A stretch of 64,000 nucleotides of DNA from positions 477,673,260-477,737,259 of the forward strand of contig NC_134357.1 of NCBI RefSeq assembly GCF_048569485.1, written 5' to 3'. This DNA is from Anomaloglossus baeobatrachus (taxonomy: Eukaryota; Chordata; Amphibia; Anura; Aromobatidae). How positions within the stretch are numbered: position 1 is the first letter of the stretch; every line of letters starts with the position of its first letter. A model generated the notes under the pieces. The model did no database searches and was not told the DNA's origin. It was given only the letters and a program-made list of their open reading frames with translations. Position numbers and translations under genes: made by a program. Shown here piece by piece: positions 34,334 through 44,445 of the stretch.

Positions 34334-34725
34334 AAACCAACTTATAAGAAAAGAGGAACCCGGATAAGAGTAAAACAAATAATCTTTATTGGGAAAATAC
34401 AAAAAGGTGTCATACCACGATGGTACACAAGATGGCAGCACTAAACCATAGGAGGAGATGAAATCACCCAGTAGTCAAAAACAAATGAATCCATTTCCCA
34501 AGTAGCAAAGTGCATATAGTTATATAATGAAAAGAGGGGGATCCAGAGACATATCAAAAGGGCCATAGAGTAATAGGGATTGTACCTGTTGACATCTCCT
34601 CCTGCTGGAATGGCGTCACCACGCTTCCCTACGTACGTTTCAGCACAAGCCTTCGTCAGGGAACGCGGCCCTTTATTAATTTTCCACCCGCTTCAAAACT
34701 GTTTTCCTGAAATTGGCAGTTGTTT
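34334..34725 (-). mobile_element. Complete small insertion carrying a hammerhead-like motif, 14-bp target duplication
   Basis: TAGTCCTCCTAACA flanks the insert exactly (34320-34333 and 34726-34739). The 392-bp insert has no coding frame. Its single strong feature is a hammerhead-like motif on the - strand. The long target duplication and lack of inverted ends indicate retrotransposition. By analogy with hammerheads in Penelope-like elements, it may be a non-autonomous derivative of one. Confidence 0.6.
34623..34664 (-). ncRNA. Hammerhead-ribozyme-like motif, all core bases present
   Basis: Reading on the - strand: GTTCC, box CTGACGA (34659-34653), extra A (34652), stem II GGC/GCT with loop TTGT, GAA (34641-34639), stem III AC/GT with loop GTAC, A17 at 34630, then GGGAA. 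Stem I is short (CC/GG plus a wobble). Every invariant core base of the hammerhead fold is present. The extra A after A9 is shared with the motifs at 1488-1532 and 29156-29195. Confidence 0.55.
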
Positions 34726-34739
34726 AGTCCTCCTAACAG

Positions 34740-35130
34740 TATATTGGCCCCCCACACAGCCCTCCGCACAGTATGAAGAACCCCACACAAACCTTCACAC
34801 TGTATAAAATTACTTACATACAGTACAATGGCTTCCACATAGCCCTCCATAAAGTATAAAGTCTCTCTCAAAACCCCCCAAATATTATAATGGCCTCTAC
34901 ATAGTACTCCATATAGCATAATACACCCCCAATATTCCTCCACATAGTATAATGTGGCCCCCATATTCCTCCATATAGTATAATGTAGCTCTTATATTCC
35001 GCCATATAGTTTAATGTGGCCCCCCATATTCCTCCATATAGGTTAATATGTCTCCCATAGTCCTCCATATGTTATAATGCACCCCCATAGTCCTCCATGT
35101 ATAATACACACCCCATAATCCTCCATATAG
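34740..35130. repeat. Degenerate repeat bordering the 29-bp array
   Basis: Loosely repeated words of about 30 bp ('AGTATAATG.GGCCCCCATA' and 'TCCTCCATATAG') grade into the regular 29-bp array. This is probably the decayed edge of the same tandem structure. Confidence 0.5.
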
Positions 35131-37430
35131 CACTTTATATATGGGCACCCTCTGTCTAGTACTGTATATAGGAGCACCCTCTGACAGATACTATATATAG
35201 GGGGTCCCTCGAAGCAATACTGTATATAGGAGCACCCTCTGACCAATACTGTATATAGGAGCACCCTCTGACCTATACTGTATATAGGGGCACCCTCTGA
35301 TTGATACTGTATATAGGGGCACCATCTGATCTATACTGTATATAGGGGCACCCTCTGATCTATACTGTATATAGGGGCACCCTCTGATCTATACTGTATA
35401 TAGGGGCACCCTCTGATTGATACTGTATATAGGGGCACCCTCTGATCTATACTGTATATAGGGGCACCCTCTGATTGATACTGTATATAGGGGCACCCTC
35501 TGATTGATACTGTATATAGGGGCACCCTCTATTTGATACTGTATATAGGGGCACCCTCTGATTGATACTGTATATAGGGGCACCCTCTGATTGATACTGT
35601 ATAAAGGGGCACCCTCTGATCTATACTGTATATAGGTGCACCCTCTGATTGATACTGTATATAGGGGCACCCTCTATTTGATACTGTATATAGGGCACCC
35701 TCTGATTGATACTGTATATAGGGGCACCCTCTGATTGATACTGTATATAGGGGCATCCTCTGATCTATACTGTATATAGGTGCACCCTCTGATTGATACT
35801 GTATATAGAGGAAACCTCTGATTGATAGTGTGTATAGGGGCACCCTCTGATCTATACTGTATATAGGAGCACCCTCTGATACTGTATATAGAGGAAACCT
35901 CTGATTGATAGTGTGTATAGGGGCACCCTCTGATTGATAGTGTGTATAGGGGCACCCTCTGATCTATACTGTATATGGGGCACCCTCTGATCTATACTGT
36001 ATATAGGGGCACCCTCTGACGATACTGTATATAGGGGCACCCTCTGATTGATACTGTATATAGGGGTACCCTCTGATTGATACTGTATATAGGGCACCCT
36101 CTGATTGATACTGTATATAGGGGCACCATCTGATCTATACTGTATATAGGGGCACCCTCTGATCTATACTGTATATAGGGGCACCCTCTGATTGATACTG
36201 TATATAGGAGCACCCTCTGATCTATACTGTATATAGGGGCACCCTGTGATTGATACTGTATATAGGGGTACCCTCTGATTGATACTGTATATAGGGGCAC
36301 CCTCTGATTGATACTGTATATAGGGGCACCCTCTGATCTATACTGTATATAGGGGCACCCTCTGATCTATACTGTATATAGGGGCACCATCTGATCTATA
36401 CTGTATATAGGGGCACCCTCTGACGATACTGTATATAGGGGCACCCTCTGATCGATAGTGTATATAGGGGCACCCTCTGATTGATACTGTATATAGGGGC
36501 ACCCTCTGATCTATACTGTATATAGGGGCACCCTCTGATCTATACTGTATATAGGAGCACCCTCTGATCTATACTGTATATAGGGGCACCCTGTGATTGA
36601 TACTGTATATAGGGGTATCCTCTGATTGATACTGTATATAGGGGCACCCTCTGATTGATACTGTATATAGGGGCACCCTCTGATCTATACTGTATATAGG
36701 GGCACCCTCTGATCTATACTGTATATAGGGGCACCCTCTGATCGATAGTGTATATAGGGGCACCCTCTGATCTATACTGTATATAGGGCACCATCTGATC
36801 TATACTGTATATAGGGCACCCTCTGATCGATAGTGTGCATAGGGGCACCCTCTGATTGATACTGTATATAGGAGCACCCTCTGATCTATATTGTATATAG
36901 GGGCACCCTCTGATCTATACTGTATATAGGGGCACCCTCTGATCTATACTGTATATAGGGGCACCCTTTGATCTATACTGTATATAGGGGCACCCTCTGA
37001 TCTATACTGTATATAGGGGCACCCTCTGACGATACTGTATATAGGGGCACCCTCTGATTGATACTGTATATAGGGGTACCCTCTGATTGATACTGTATAT
37101 AGGGCACCCTCTGATTGATACTGTATATAGGGGCACCATCTGATCTATACTGTATATAGGGGCACCCTCTGATTGATACTGTATATAGGGGTACCCTCTG
37201 ATTGATACTGTATATAGGGGAACCCTCTGATTGATACTGTATATAGGGGCACCCTCTGATCTATACTGTATATAGGGGCACCCTCTGATCTATACTGTAT
37301 ATAGGGGCACCATCTGATCTATACTGTATATAGGGGCACCCTCTGATCGATAGTGTATATAGGGGCACCCTCTGATTGATACTATGTATAGGGGTACCCT
37401 CATTCTGGTACCATATACAATATATATGGG
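35131..37430. repeat. 29-bp minisatellite array upstream of TK1
   Basis: About 79 tandem copies of a 29-bp unit with core TATATAGGGGCACCCTCTGA. The joint between units reads either TCTATACTG or TTGATACTG, giving two main unit types, plus rarer CGATAGTG and CGATACTG forms. Long segments recur: the run starting at the CTGACGATACTG variant near 36017 is repeated almost unchanged near 37027. Reading frames through it are artefacts. The array ends about 450 bp before the TK1 start codon. Confidence 0.95.
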
Positions 37431-37667
37431 CACACTGTGATCGGTACTGTTTCTGGGGGACACTGCCTGGTTCTGTTCTTGAAAGTCAGCAACTTGTCAG
37501 TACAGCTCAGGGTCATCCCGCAGTACCCGCAGTGTATCTGGCCTTCAGTGTGTATTGTGTGCATAGACAGACTGCAAGCGCCATGACCCGTGTTCTTTCG
37601 CGCCGGATGATACACACTGGCTCAGCTGTACTCTCTGTGGGTGTTTCCTGTGGGTGTATTGTACTCC

Positions 37668-37677
37668 GTCACGTGAC
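37668..37677. promoter_or_regulatory. Palindromic E-box upstream of TK1
   Basis: GTCACGTGAC, a perfect CACGTG E-box of the type bound by USF/MYC-family factors, lies in a CpG-richer stretch about 215 bases before the TK1 start codon. Use in vivo is not known. Confidence 0.4.
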
Positions 37678-37790
37678 CCACGCCGGGTCTATACTGACGG
37701 TTCAGAACTTGGCAGTAAAGTCCTTACGTTCTGTCGTCACCGAGAGCCCCGCCCTCTTCCATTCTGATCTTGAGAAGACGGTGTCTTATG

Positions 37791-37827
37791 ATTGGCTCTC
37801 GCGCGTCTCGCGAGAGAAGCTGATTGG
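37791..37827 (-). promoter_or_regulatory. TK1: Two inverted CCAAT boxes in the TK1 promoter
   Basis: ATTGGCT occurs at 37791-37797 and ATTGGCTGG at 37823-37831, 32 bases apart, that is, CCAAT on the - strand. Paired inverted CCAAT boxes (NF-Y sites) spaced by about three helical turns are characteristic of cell-cycle promoters and are known in the mammalian TK1 promoter. Confidence 0.6.
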
Positions 37828-37870
37828 CTGGCTTGTAACAGAGCGGGAGCTTTGAGCAGTGTGTCCCGCT

Positions 37871-37878
37871 TTTCCCGC
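37871..37878 (+). promoter_or_regulatory. TK1: E2F-type site just before the TK1 start codon
   Basis: TTTCCCGC matches the E2F consensus TTT(C/G)(C/G)CGC and ends 11 bases before the ATG. E2F control of TK1 at G1/S is established in mammals; here it is inferred from the motif and its place. Confidence 0.5.
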
Positions 37879-37889
37879 TCTCTGCAGAC

Positions 37890-37955
37890 ATGAACTGCCT
37901 GAATGTGGCGGAGATTATGCCCAGCTCCCCCAGCAAGATGCGCGGCCAGATCCAG
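37890..37955 (+). CDS. TK1: TK1 coding exon 1
   Basis: Encodes the 22 N-terminal residues ([16 protein letters not shown] then MRGQIQ) and ends in phase 0 before GTGAGG. The ATG is chosen because it begins the conserved M-x-C-(I/L)-N start of vertebrate TK1 and follows the promoter motifs directly. Confidence 0.95.
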
Positions 37956-40900
37956 GTGAGGACGCACATGTTGTTTTTTTTCTTCTTCTTGGGGGATGCA
38001 AATACTTTTGCAGCTGCTTTGTGTCAGTAAATGACCCTGTGTACATCTGTGTCTAGTGAGGCATATATGAATATACAGGGGTGCATAAACTTTTGCTTGT
38101 TAGACAGGTGAGGGGTTTTTTTTTGTTTAAATCTAATTTTTCCGCCAAATCTGAATGATTTGCTGATTTTGGATCCCTGCGGATGGGATCAGATCCCGGA
38201 AACCTAATGTAGTCCACTTCTGTCTTGCAGGTGATATTCGGCCCCATGTTTTCCGGGAAGAGGTGAGGTTCCTTCCTGGGGTGGGTGATTTTTGGGCAGT
38301 TGGTGATTTTTGGGCGCTCACGTCTTCTCTCTTTGCAGTACGGAGCTGATGCGTCGGGTACGCAGGTTCCAGATCGCGCAGTACAAGTGCATGGTCATCA
38401 AGTACGCCAAGGACACGCGCTACAGCAAGGAGCAGCTCGCCACGCACGACCGGTGAGGGGCACGGGTTAGGTCTGGGGCAGAAGTAAAGTGTTTTGTTAT
38501 AAGGGGGCAGTTACTTTTTTTTTTTTTCCTTCTCGCTTCAATCCTTCAGCTTAAGAATAATATTTAGCGATGCATCTGCCTGCAGCCACCACTGGGGGGA
38601 GGGCACTGCGTAGGGATGGAGAGAAATTATGCCACCACTAGGGGAAGCTCACTGCGTAGGGATGGAGAGAAATGATTCCACCACTAGGGGGAAGCTCACT
38701 GTAGGGATGGAGAGAAATGGTGCCACCACTAGGGGGAAGCTCACTGTAGGGATGGAGAGAAATGATGCCGCCACTAGGGTTTGCTCACTGCGTAGGGATG
38801 GAGAGAAATGATTCCACCACTAGGGGGAGCTCACTGCGTAGGATGGAGAGAAATGATTCCACCACTAGGGGGAGCTCACTGCCTAGGGATGGAGAGAAAT
38901 GGTGCCACCACTAGGGGGAGCTCACTGCATAGGGATGGAGAGAAATGATGCCACCACTAGGGGGAGCTCACTGCGTACGGATGGAGAGAAATGGTGCCAC
39001 CACTAGGGGGAGCTCACTGCGTACGGATGGAGAGAAATGGTGCCACCACTAGGGGGAGCTCACTGCATAGGGATGGAGAGAAATGCCACCACTAGGGGGA
39101 GCTCACTGCGTAGGGATGGAGAGAAATGATGCCACCACTAGGGGGAGCTCACTGCGTAGGGATGGAGAGAAATGGTGCCACCACTAGGGGGAGCTCACTG
39201 CGTAGGGATGGAGAGAAATGGTGCCACCACTAGGGGGGAGCTCACTGCGTAGGGATGGAGAGAAAAGATGCCACTACTAGGGGGAGCTCACTGCTTAGGG
39301 ATGGAGAGAAATGATGCCACCACTAGGGGGAGCTCACTGCGTAGGGATGGAGAGAAATGGTGCCACCACTAGGGGGAGCTCACTGCGTAGGATGGAGAGA
39401 AATGATTCCACCACTAGGGGGAGCTCACTGCCTAGGGATGGAGAGAAATGGTGCCACCACTAGGGGGAGCTCACTGCATAGGGATGGAGAGAAATGATGC
39501 CACCACTAGGGGGAGCTCACTGCGTACGGATGGAGAGAAATGGTGCCACCACTAGGGGGAGCTCACTGCGTACGGATGGAGAGAAATGGTGCCACCACTA
39601 GGGGGAGCTCACTGCATAGGGATGGAGAGAAATGCCACCACTAGGGGGAGCTCACTGCGTAGGGATGGAGAGAAATGATGCCACCACTAGGGGGAGCTCA
39701 CTGCGTAGGGATGGAGAGAAATGGTGCCACCACTAGGGGGAGCTCACTGCGTAGGGATGGAGAGAAATGGTGCCACCACTAGGGGGAGCTCACTGCGTAG
39801 GGATGGAGAGAAAAGATGCCACCACTAGGGGGAGCTCACTGCTTAGGGATGGAGAGAAATGATGCCACCACTAGGGGGAGCTCACTGCGTAGGGATGGAG
39901 AGAAATGGTGCCACCACTAGGGGGAGCTCACTGCGTAGGGATGGAGAGAAATGATGCCACCACTAGGGGGAGCTCACTGCGTAGGGATGGAAAGAAAAGA
40001 TGCCACCACTAGGGGGAGCTCACTGCGTAGGGATGGAGAGAAATGATGCCACCACTAGGGGGAGCTCACTGTGTAGGGATGGAGAGACATGGTGCAGCCA
40101 CTATGGGGAGCTCACTGCGTAGGGAAGGAGAGAAATTATGCCACCACTAGGGGGAAGCTCACTGTAGGGATGGAGAGAAATGATGCCGCCACTAGGGTTT
40201 GCTCACTGCGTAGGGATGGAGAGAAATGATTCCACCACTAGGGGGAGCTCACTGCGTAGGATGGAGAGAAATGATTCCACCACTAGGGGGAGCTCACTGC
40301 CTAGGGATGGAGAGAAATGGTGCCACCACTAGGGGGAGCTCACTGCATAGGGATGGAGAGAAATTATGCCACCACTAGGGGGAGCTCACTGCGTACGGAT
40401 GGAGAGAAATGGTGCCACCACTAGGGGGAGCTCACTGCATAGGGATGGAGAGAAATGCCACCACTAGGGGGAGCTCACTGCGTAGGGATGGAGAGAAATG
40501 ATGCCACCACTAGGGGGAGCTCACTGCGTAGGGATGGAGAGAAATGGTGCCACCACTAGGGGGAGCTCACTGCGTAGGGATGGAGAGAAATGGTGCCACC
40601 ACTAGGGGGAGCTCACTGCGTAGGGATGGAGAGAAAAGATGCCACCACTAGGGGGAGCTCACTGCTTAGGGATGGAGAGAAATGATGCCACCACTAGGGG
40701 GAGCTCACTGCGTAGGGATGGAGAGAAATGGTGCCACCACTAGGGGGAGCTCACTGCGTAGGGATGGAGAGAAATGATGCCACCACTAGGGGGAGCTCAC
40801 TGCGTAGGGATGGAGAGAAAAGATGCCACCACTAGGGGGAGCTCACTGCGTAGGGATGGAGAGAAATGATGCCACCACTAGGGGGAGCTCACTGTGTAGG

Positions 40901-43797
40901 GATGGAGAGACATGGTGCAGCCACTATGGGGAGCTCACTGCGTAGGGAAGGAGAGAAATGATGCCACCACTAGGGGGAAGCTCACTGTAGGGATGGAGAG
41001 AAATGATGCCGCCACTAGGGTTTGCTCACTGCGTAGGGATGGAGAGAAATGGTGCCACCACTAGGGGGAGCTCACTGCGTAGGATGGAGAGAAATGATGC
41101 CACCACTAGGGGGAGCTCACTGCCTAGGGATGGAGAGAAATGGTGCCACCACTAGGAGGAGCTAGGATGGTGAGAAATGATGCCACCACTAGGGGGAGCT
41201 CACTGCGTAGGGATGGAGAGAAATGGTGCCACCACTAGGGGGAGCTCACTGCATAGGGATGGAGAGAAATGGTGCCACCACTAGGGGGAGCTCACTGCAT
41301 AGGGATGGAGAGAAATGATGCCACCACTAGGGGGAGCTCACTGCGTAGGGATGGAGAGAAATGGTGCCACCACTAGGGGGAGCTCACTGCGTAGGGATGG
41401 AGAGAAATGATGCCACCACTAGGGGGAGCTCACTGCGTAGGGATGGAGAGAAAAGATGCCACCACTAGGGGGAGCTCACTGCGTAGGGATGGAGAGAAAT
41501 GATGCCACCACTAGGGGGAGCTCACTGTGTAGGGATGGAGAGAAATGATGCCACCACTAGGGGGAGCTCACTGCGTAGGGATGGAGAGAAATGATGCCAC
41601 CACTAGGGGGAGCTCACTGCGTAGGGATGGAGAGAAATGATGCCACCACTAGGGGGAGCTCACTGTGTAGGGATGGAGAGAAATGGTGCCGCCACTAGGG
41701 GGAGCTCACTGTGTAGGGATGGAGAGAAATGATGCCACCACTAGGGGGAGTTCGCTGTGTAGGGAAGGAGAGAAATGAGGCCGCCACTAGGGGGAGCTCA
41801 CTGTATAAATATGTAGAAATGGTGCCACAGGTATGAAGCCCTGATAATTTTAGTAGTGCCCCCTGCTGGATGCCAGGAATGTGAATGATGTAATGTCCTC
41901 CGCAGGCACACCATGTCTGCCGTGTCCGCCTGTAACATCTCTGATGTGATTCCGGAGGCGCTCACCTGCTCTGTGATCGGGATTGACGAGGGCCAGTTTG
42001 TAAGTATCTCCGTGACCTCTAGGACGTGGTGTCTGTACGAGCGGGCGGAGGAGTGACCTCATTGTTTTTATTTTTGTAGTTTTCTGGTGTTGTTGAGTTC
42101 TGTGAAAACATGGCCAATATGGGGAAGACGGTGATAGTAGCTGCGCTGGACGGCACGTTCCAGAGAAAGGTGGGTAACATGGAAGCTGACTAAATCTGCC
42201 ATCCATCAGAATAATGTTACTGGTTGTAGAGAGGGGGTGATATATAGCGGGAATAATGTCTTTTGAGTTATGACTTCACACACAAAACTGAGTGTTTCCC
42301 TATTTCTCCGATTCTGACTATTGATGTGACAGTTATGGTGCCACCTAGTGGGTGATAGTAGGTACTGTGATGGGCAGAGCTCCCTGAAGGGAGAGTAATG
42401 TCAGACAGTGGTCACATGTACAGCAGGGGTCTTAAACTTGGCTGGGTGTTTGGGCTGCACATAATTTGGGGGGCAGCATTCTTCAGGACAAAGTGACATT
42501 TTTATTGGTGTTATATTATTTATTTAATATATATATTTCATTTATTTTTTTCTATATATTTTTTGGAGCACTGTTCTTACACATTTGTTATGATAAACAG
42601 AAAAATGTTTTTTTTTTAATTTATTTTTTTTTACATTTTGTCCCCTTTTTGTAATTAGTACAGTTTTACGATTAGCACCATATAGTAATTTTGGCCAACA
42701 TCTTTTATTAATGTCCCCAATCCAACTTCCCTTTTTGTTGTAATGTGCCCATCCTTGTTCTCTTCTAGCAGTAATGTCCCCTTTACTGGACCTCCTTCTT
42801 GTAGCTCTTCTTGTCCCATCCTGGCACCCTATTGTGCCATTTTGCACACACAACTTGCCCTGTGCAGCCTCTGCGGGCAACACACACAGACCAAAACATT
42901 CTTCTCACCTATCCTCCGTTCCCTCGGCGTCCTCTTTCCTGCTTCATGCAGCCTGCGGGCACGTGGACCCCTGGTAACGATCACTGCCACTGTCAGCGCT
43001 TCGTCTGAAATTCAGATGAACTTTTGCTGGTGCTTCAGTCAAGTTCTTTACAAAACTAGTCCAATAGCAGCCACTGGCCAATCAGAGGCAAGCAGCTGAG
43101 GGCAGATGCTTGCCTCTGATTGGCTGGCAGCTGCCATTGAGTTGTGCAGAGAGAGCTTGACTCTGCACAGCTCTAACAGCTACGACACCGTCCGCAATCG
43201 TTACCAGTCCGCGGGCCGTAAGAAGTAGCCTGAGTGGCCGTGTGTTTTGAGACCCCTGATCTACAGTGTGACTGAAGCTGGTTCATTTGGGTATAATTTG
43301 AGCGCCCCCTGCTAGTGCAGTTGGTGACTTCTCGTCTTGTTTGTGTCAGGCTTTTGGGGAGATCCTCAACTTGGTGCCGTTAGCGGAGAGCGTGGTGAAG
43401 CTGAACGCTGTCTGCATGGAGTGTTACCGGGAGGCATCATACACCAAGCGGCTGGGGGCTGAGAAGGAGGTAACGATGCCTGTGTCATACCCGCGTACTT
43501 AACTCTTATGCCTGCAAAATACATTTTGAAATATGTTCTGTTAAAATATTGTACATTTTGGAAAGGCGGGTCCTGCCGGCCCTCCCTCTCTCACGCTGCA
43601 CTACCCTTTCTTTCCTGTAGGTGGAGGTGATCGGAGGAGCAGATAAGTACCAAGCCGTGTGTCGGCCGTGCCACATCCGGAACCAGCTGCCGGAGGGGAA
43701 GGAGAATCCGCACCTATCGCTGAAGGACAAGGCGTCGGGAGTAATCAGCAGTAAAATGACGCCGCGTAAACCTCTGTCACAGCTGCAGCACTCGTAA
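37890..43797 (+). CDS. TK1: Thymidine kinase 1, cytosolic (whole coding region, seven exons)
   Basis: TK1 phosphorylates thymidine (and deoxyuridine) with ATP to dTMP in the salvage pathway, in the cytosol and mainly in S phase. Coding exons are 37890-37955, 38231-38262, 38339-38452, 41906-41999, 42080-42169, 43350-43469 and 43621-43797. All introns have GT...AG ends and the frame is unbroken, giving 230 residues (human: 234). Landmarks are the P-loop GPMFSGKS at residues 26-33, the catalytic 'DEGQF' with Glu about residue 99, 'ALDGTFQRK', zinc-binding Cys pairs CMEC (154-157) and CRPC (186-189), and a KEN box (199-201) of the type used for mitotic degradation by APC/C. Ser13-Pro14 matches the human mitotic phosphorylation site. 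Exon 3 is one residue longer than in human. TK2 and bacterial-type kinases are excluded by overall likeness. The gene converges on SYNGR2, as in mammals. Confidence 0.97.
38231..38262 (+). CDS. TK1: TK1 coding exon 2 (32 bp)
   Basis: A very short exon preceded by TTGCAG and followed by GTGAGG. It encodes [10 protein letters not shown] and two bases of the next codon, so the P-loop serine is split across the exon 2-3 junction. Confidence 0.95.
38339..38452 (+). CDS. TK1: TK1 coding exon 3
   Basis: Encodes [30 protein letters not shown] and EQLATHDR. The acceptor is TTTGCAG and the donor GTGAGG. It carries the Thr-His-Asp segment near the active site. Confidence 0.95.
38580..41830 (+). repeat. 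47-bp minisatellite with higher-order structure in TK1 intron 3
   Basis: About 69 tandem copies of a 47-bp unit: GATGGAGAGAAATGATGCCA, then CCACTAGGGGGAGCTCACTG, then CGTAGGG. Diagnostic variants (GCGTAGGATGG, GCGTACGG, a short ATGCCACC unit, AGGGTTTGCTC) recur in fixed order, so blocks of about 0.55 kb and 0.82-0.87 kb have been duplicated as wholes (GCGTAGGATGG at about 38838, 39387, 40256 and 41081). The array fills almost all of the 3.45-kb intron. Most units hold CCACTAGGGGGAGC, one base from the CTCF core consensus. Confidence 0.95.
41856..41869 (-). promoter_or_regulatory. CTCF-core consensus match at the end of the intron 3 array
   Basis: On the - strand CCAGCAGGGGGCAC matches all 14 positions of the CTCF core pattern CCA(C/G)(C/T)AG(A/G)(G/T)GGC(A/G)(C/G). 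It lies 37 bases before TK1 exon 4 and points toward the array. Binding is not shown. Confidence 0.4.
41906..41999 (+). CDS. TK1: TK1 coding exon 4
   Basis: Encodes [20 protein letters not shown] and [11 protein letters not shown], including the catalytic Glu of DEGQF. The acceptor is CCGCAG, the donor GTAAGT, and it ends in phase 0. Confidence 0.95.
42080..42169 (+). CDS. TK1: TK1 coding exon 5
   Basis: Encodes [20 protein letters not shown] and [10 protein letters not shown], the strand and loop that carry the substrate-binding 'LDGTF'. The acceptor is TTTGTAG and the donor GTGGGT. Confidence 0.95.
42424..43258. mobile_element. hAT-type MITE in TK1 intron 5
   Basis: The ends are CAGGGGTCTTAAAC and GTTTTGAGACCCCTG (inverted). 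The flanking octamers ATGTACAG (42416-42423) and ATCTACAG (43259-43266) fit an 8-bp target duplication with one change. The body is non-coding and includes an inverted pair built on CCAATCAGAGGCAAG / CTTGCCTCTGATTGG. Confidence 0.7.
43350..43469 (+). CDS. TK1: TK1 coding exon 6
   Basis: Encodes [30 protein letters not shown] and [10 protein letters not shown], that is, the lasso region with the first zinc-binding pair (CMEC). The acceptor is GTGTCAG and the donor GTAACG. Confidence 0.95.
43621..43797 (+). CDS. TK1: TK1 coding exon 7 and stop
   Basis: Encodes [17 protein letters not shown], the second zinc-binding pair, then a polar tail with GKENP (KEN box) and the end 'PLSQLQHS', stop TAA. 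The C-terminal tail is the least conserved part of vertebrate TK1 and is slightly shorter than in human. Confidence 0.95.
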   Translation: MEVIGGADKYQAVCRPCHIRNQLPEGKENPHLSLKDKASGVISSKMTPRKPLSQLQHS

Positions 43798-44445
43798 CTG
43801 TACGCGCCGCGCTCCGGACAGCGCAGGATATGGTCAGTAGGTGGCGCCAGAAGATGGAGATGAAAATATTAGCTTCTGCATGGCTGGGACTGGGCGCAGG
43901 GTGCGTTACATTGGGGACGACTTGGTTTTTTAAATCAGAGCTAATTACATTATGGACTTTTTACTAATTAGGGAATTTTTACTGTTCATAAAGGAGAAGA
44001 AATGCTGGTGTGTGTGCGCAGGATCGCAGCTCTGAGGTACCGTTCTGGTGAATGAGGCAATAGATGCGCCCTCCATAGCGAGGGACATGAACTGCCACAT
44101 ATAGGGCCACATGCTCATTTTCCTATCACTGCCATGTATGTGTCACTGCCATGTATGTGTCTCTATATGTTGTATAGAGACTACCCAGTACATTTCAACC
44201 AATCACTAGCCAAAAATCACTGCCACCTGATCCTTGATCTACATCATCTTTCATTTATGCACTTATCGCAGAAGGATCTGCCTTTTATATATGTATTAGA
44301 TATATGCAGGTAGCAGGCGATTGTTTGAGTTGTCGCTCGCTCCGCTAATTTAGTAGCCTCTGTTTTCTGCTTTTTTTTAAAAAAAAAATAAAAAATCTTG
44401 TATTTATTTATTTTGTATTTAATAAAATCTGTAAATGAATCGTCT
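43798..44445 (+). other. TK1: TK1 3' UTR and polyadenylation signal
   Basis: Runs from the stop to a canonical AATAAA at 44421-44426, followed by a T/GT-rich stretch. This places the end of the mRNA at about 44440. No repeat inserts in it. Confidence 0.6.

Noticed and set aside
35331-36763. Long - strand open frames with repeating Tyr-Thr-Val / Ile-Tyr-Ser-Ile peptides
   Set aside because: They are translations of the 29-bp tandem array. The unit length is not a multiple of three, and stops are simply absent from the unit in these frames.
37376-37855. 159-codon + strand open frame just upstream of TK1
   Set aside because: It begins in the tandem array and runs through the GC-rich promoter. 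The composition is not protein-like and it ends just before the TK1 start.
38580-41830. CRISPR-like array of regular repeats
   Set aside because: The units are contiguous 47-bp copies without unique spacers, in the intron of a vertebrate gene.
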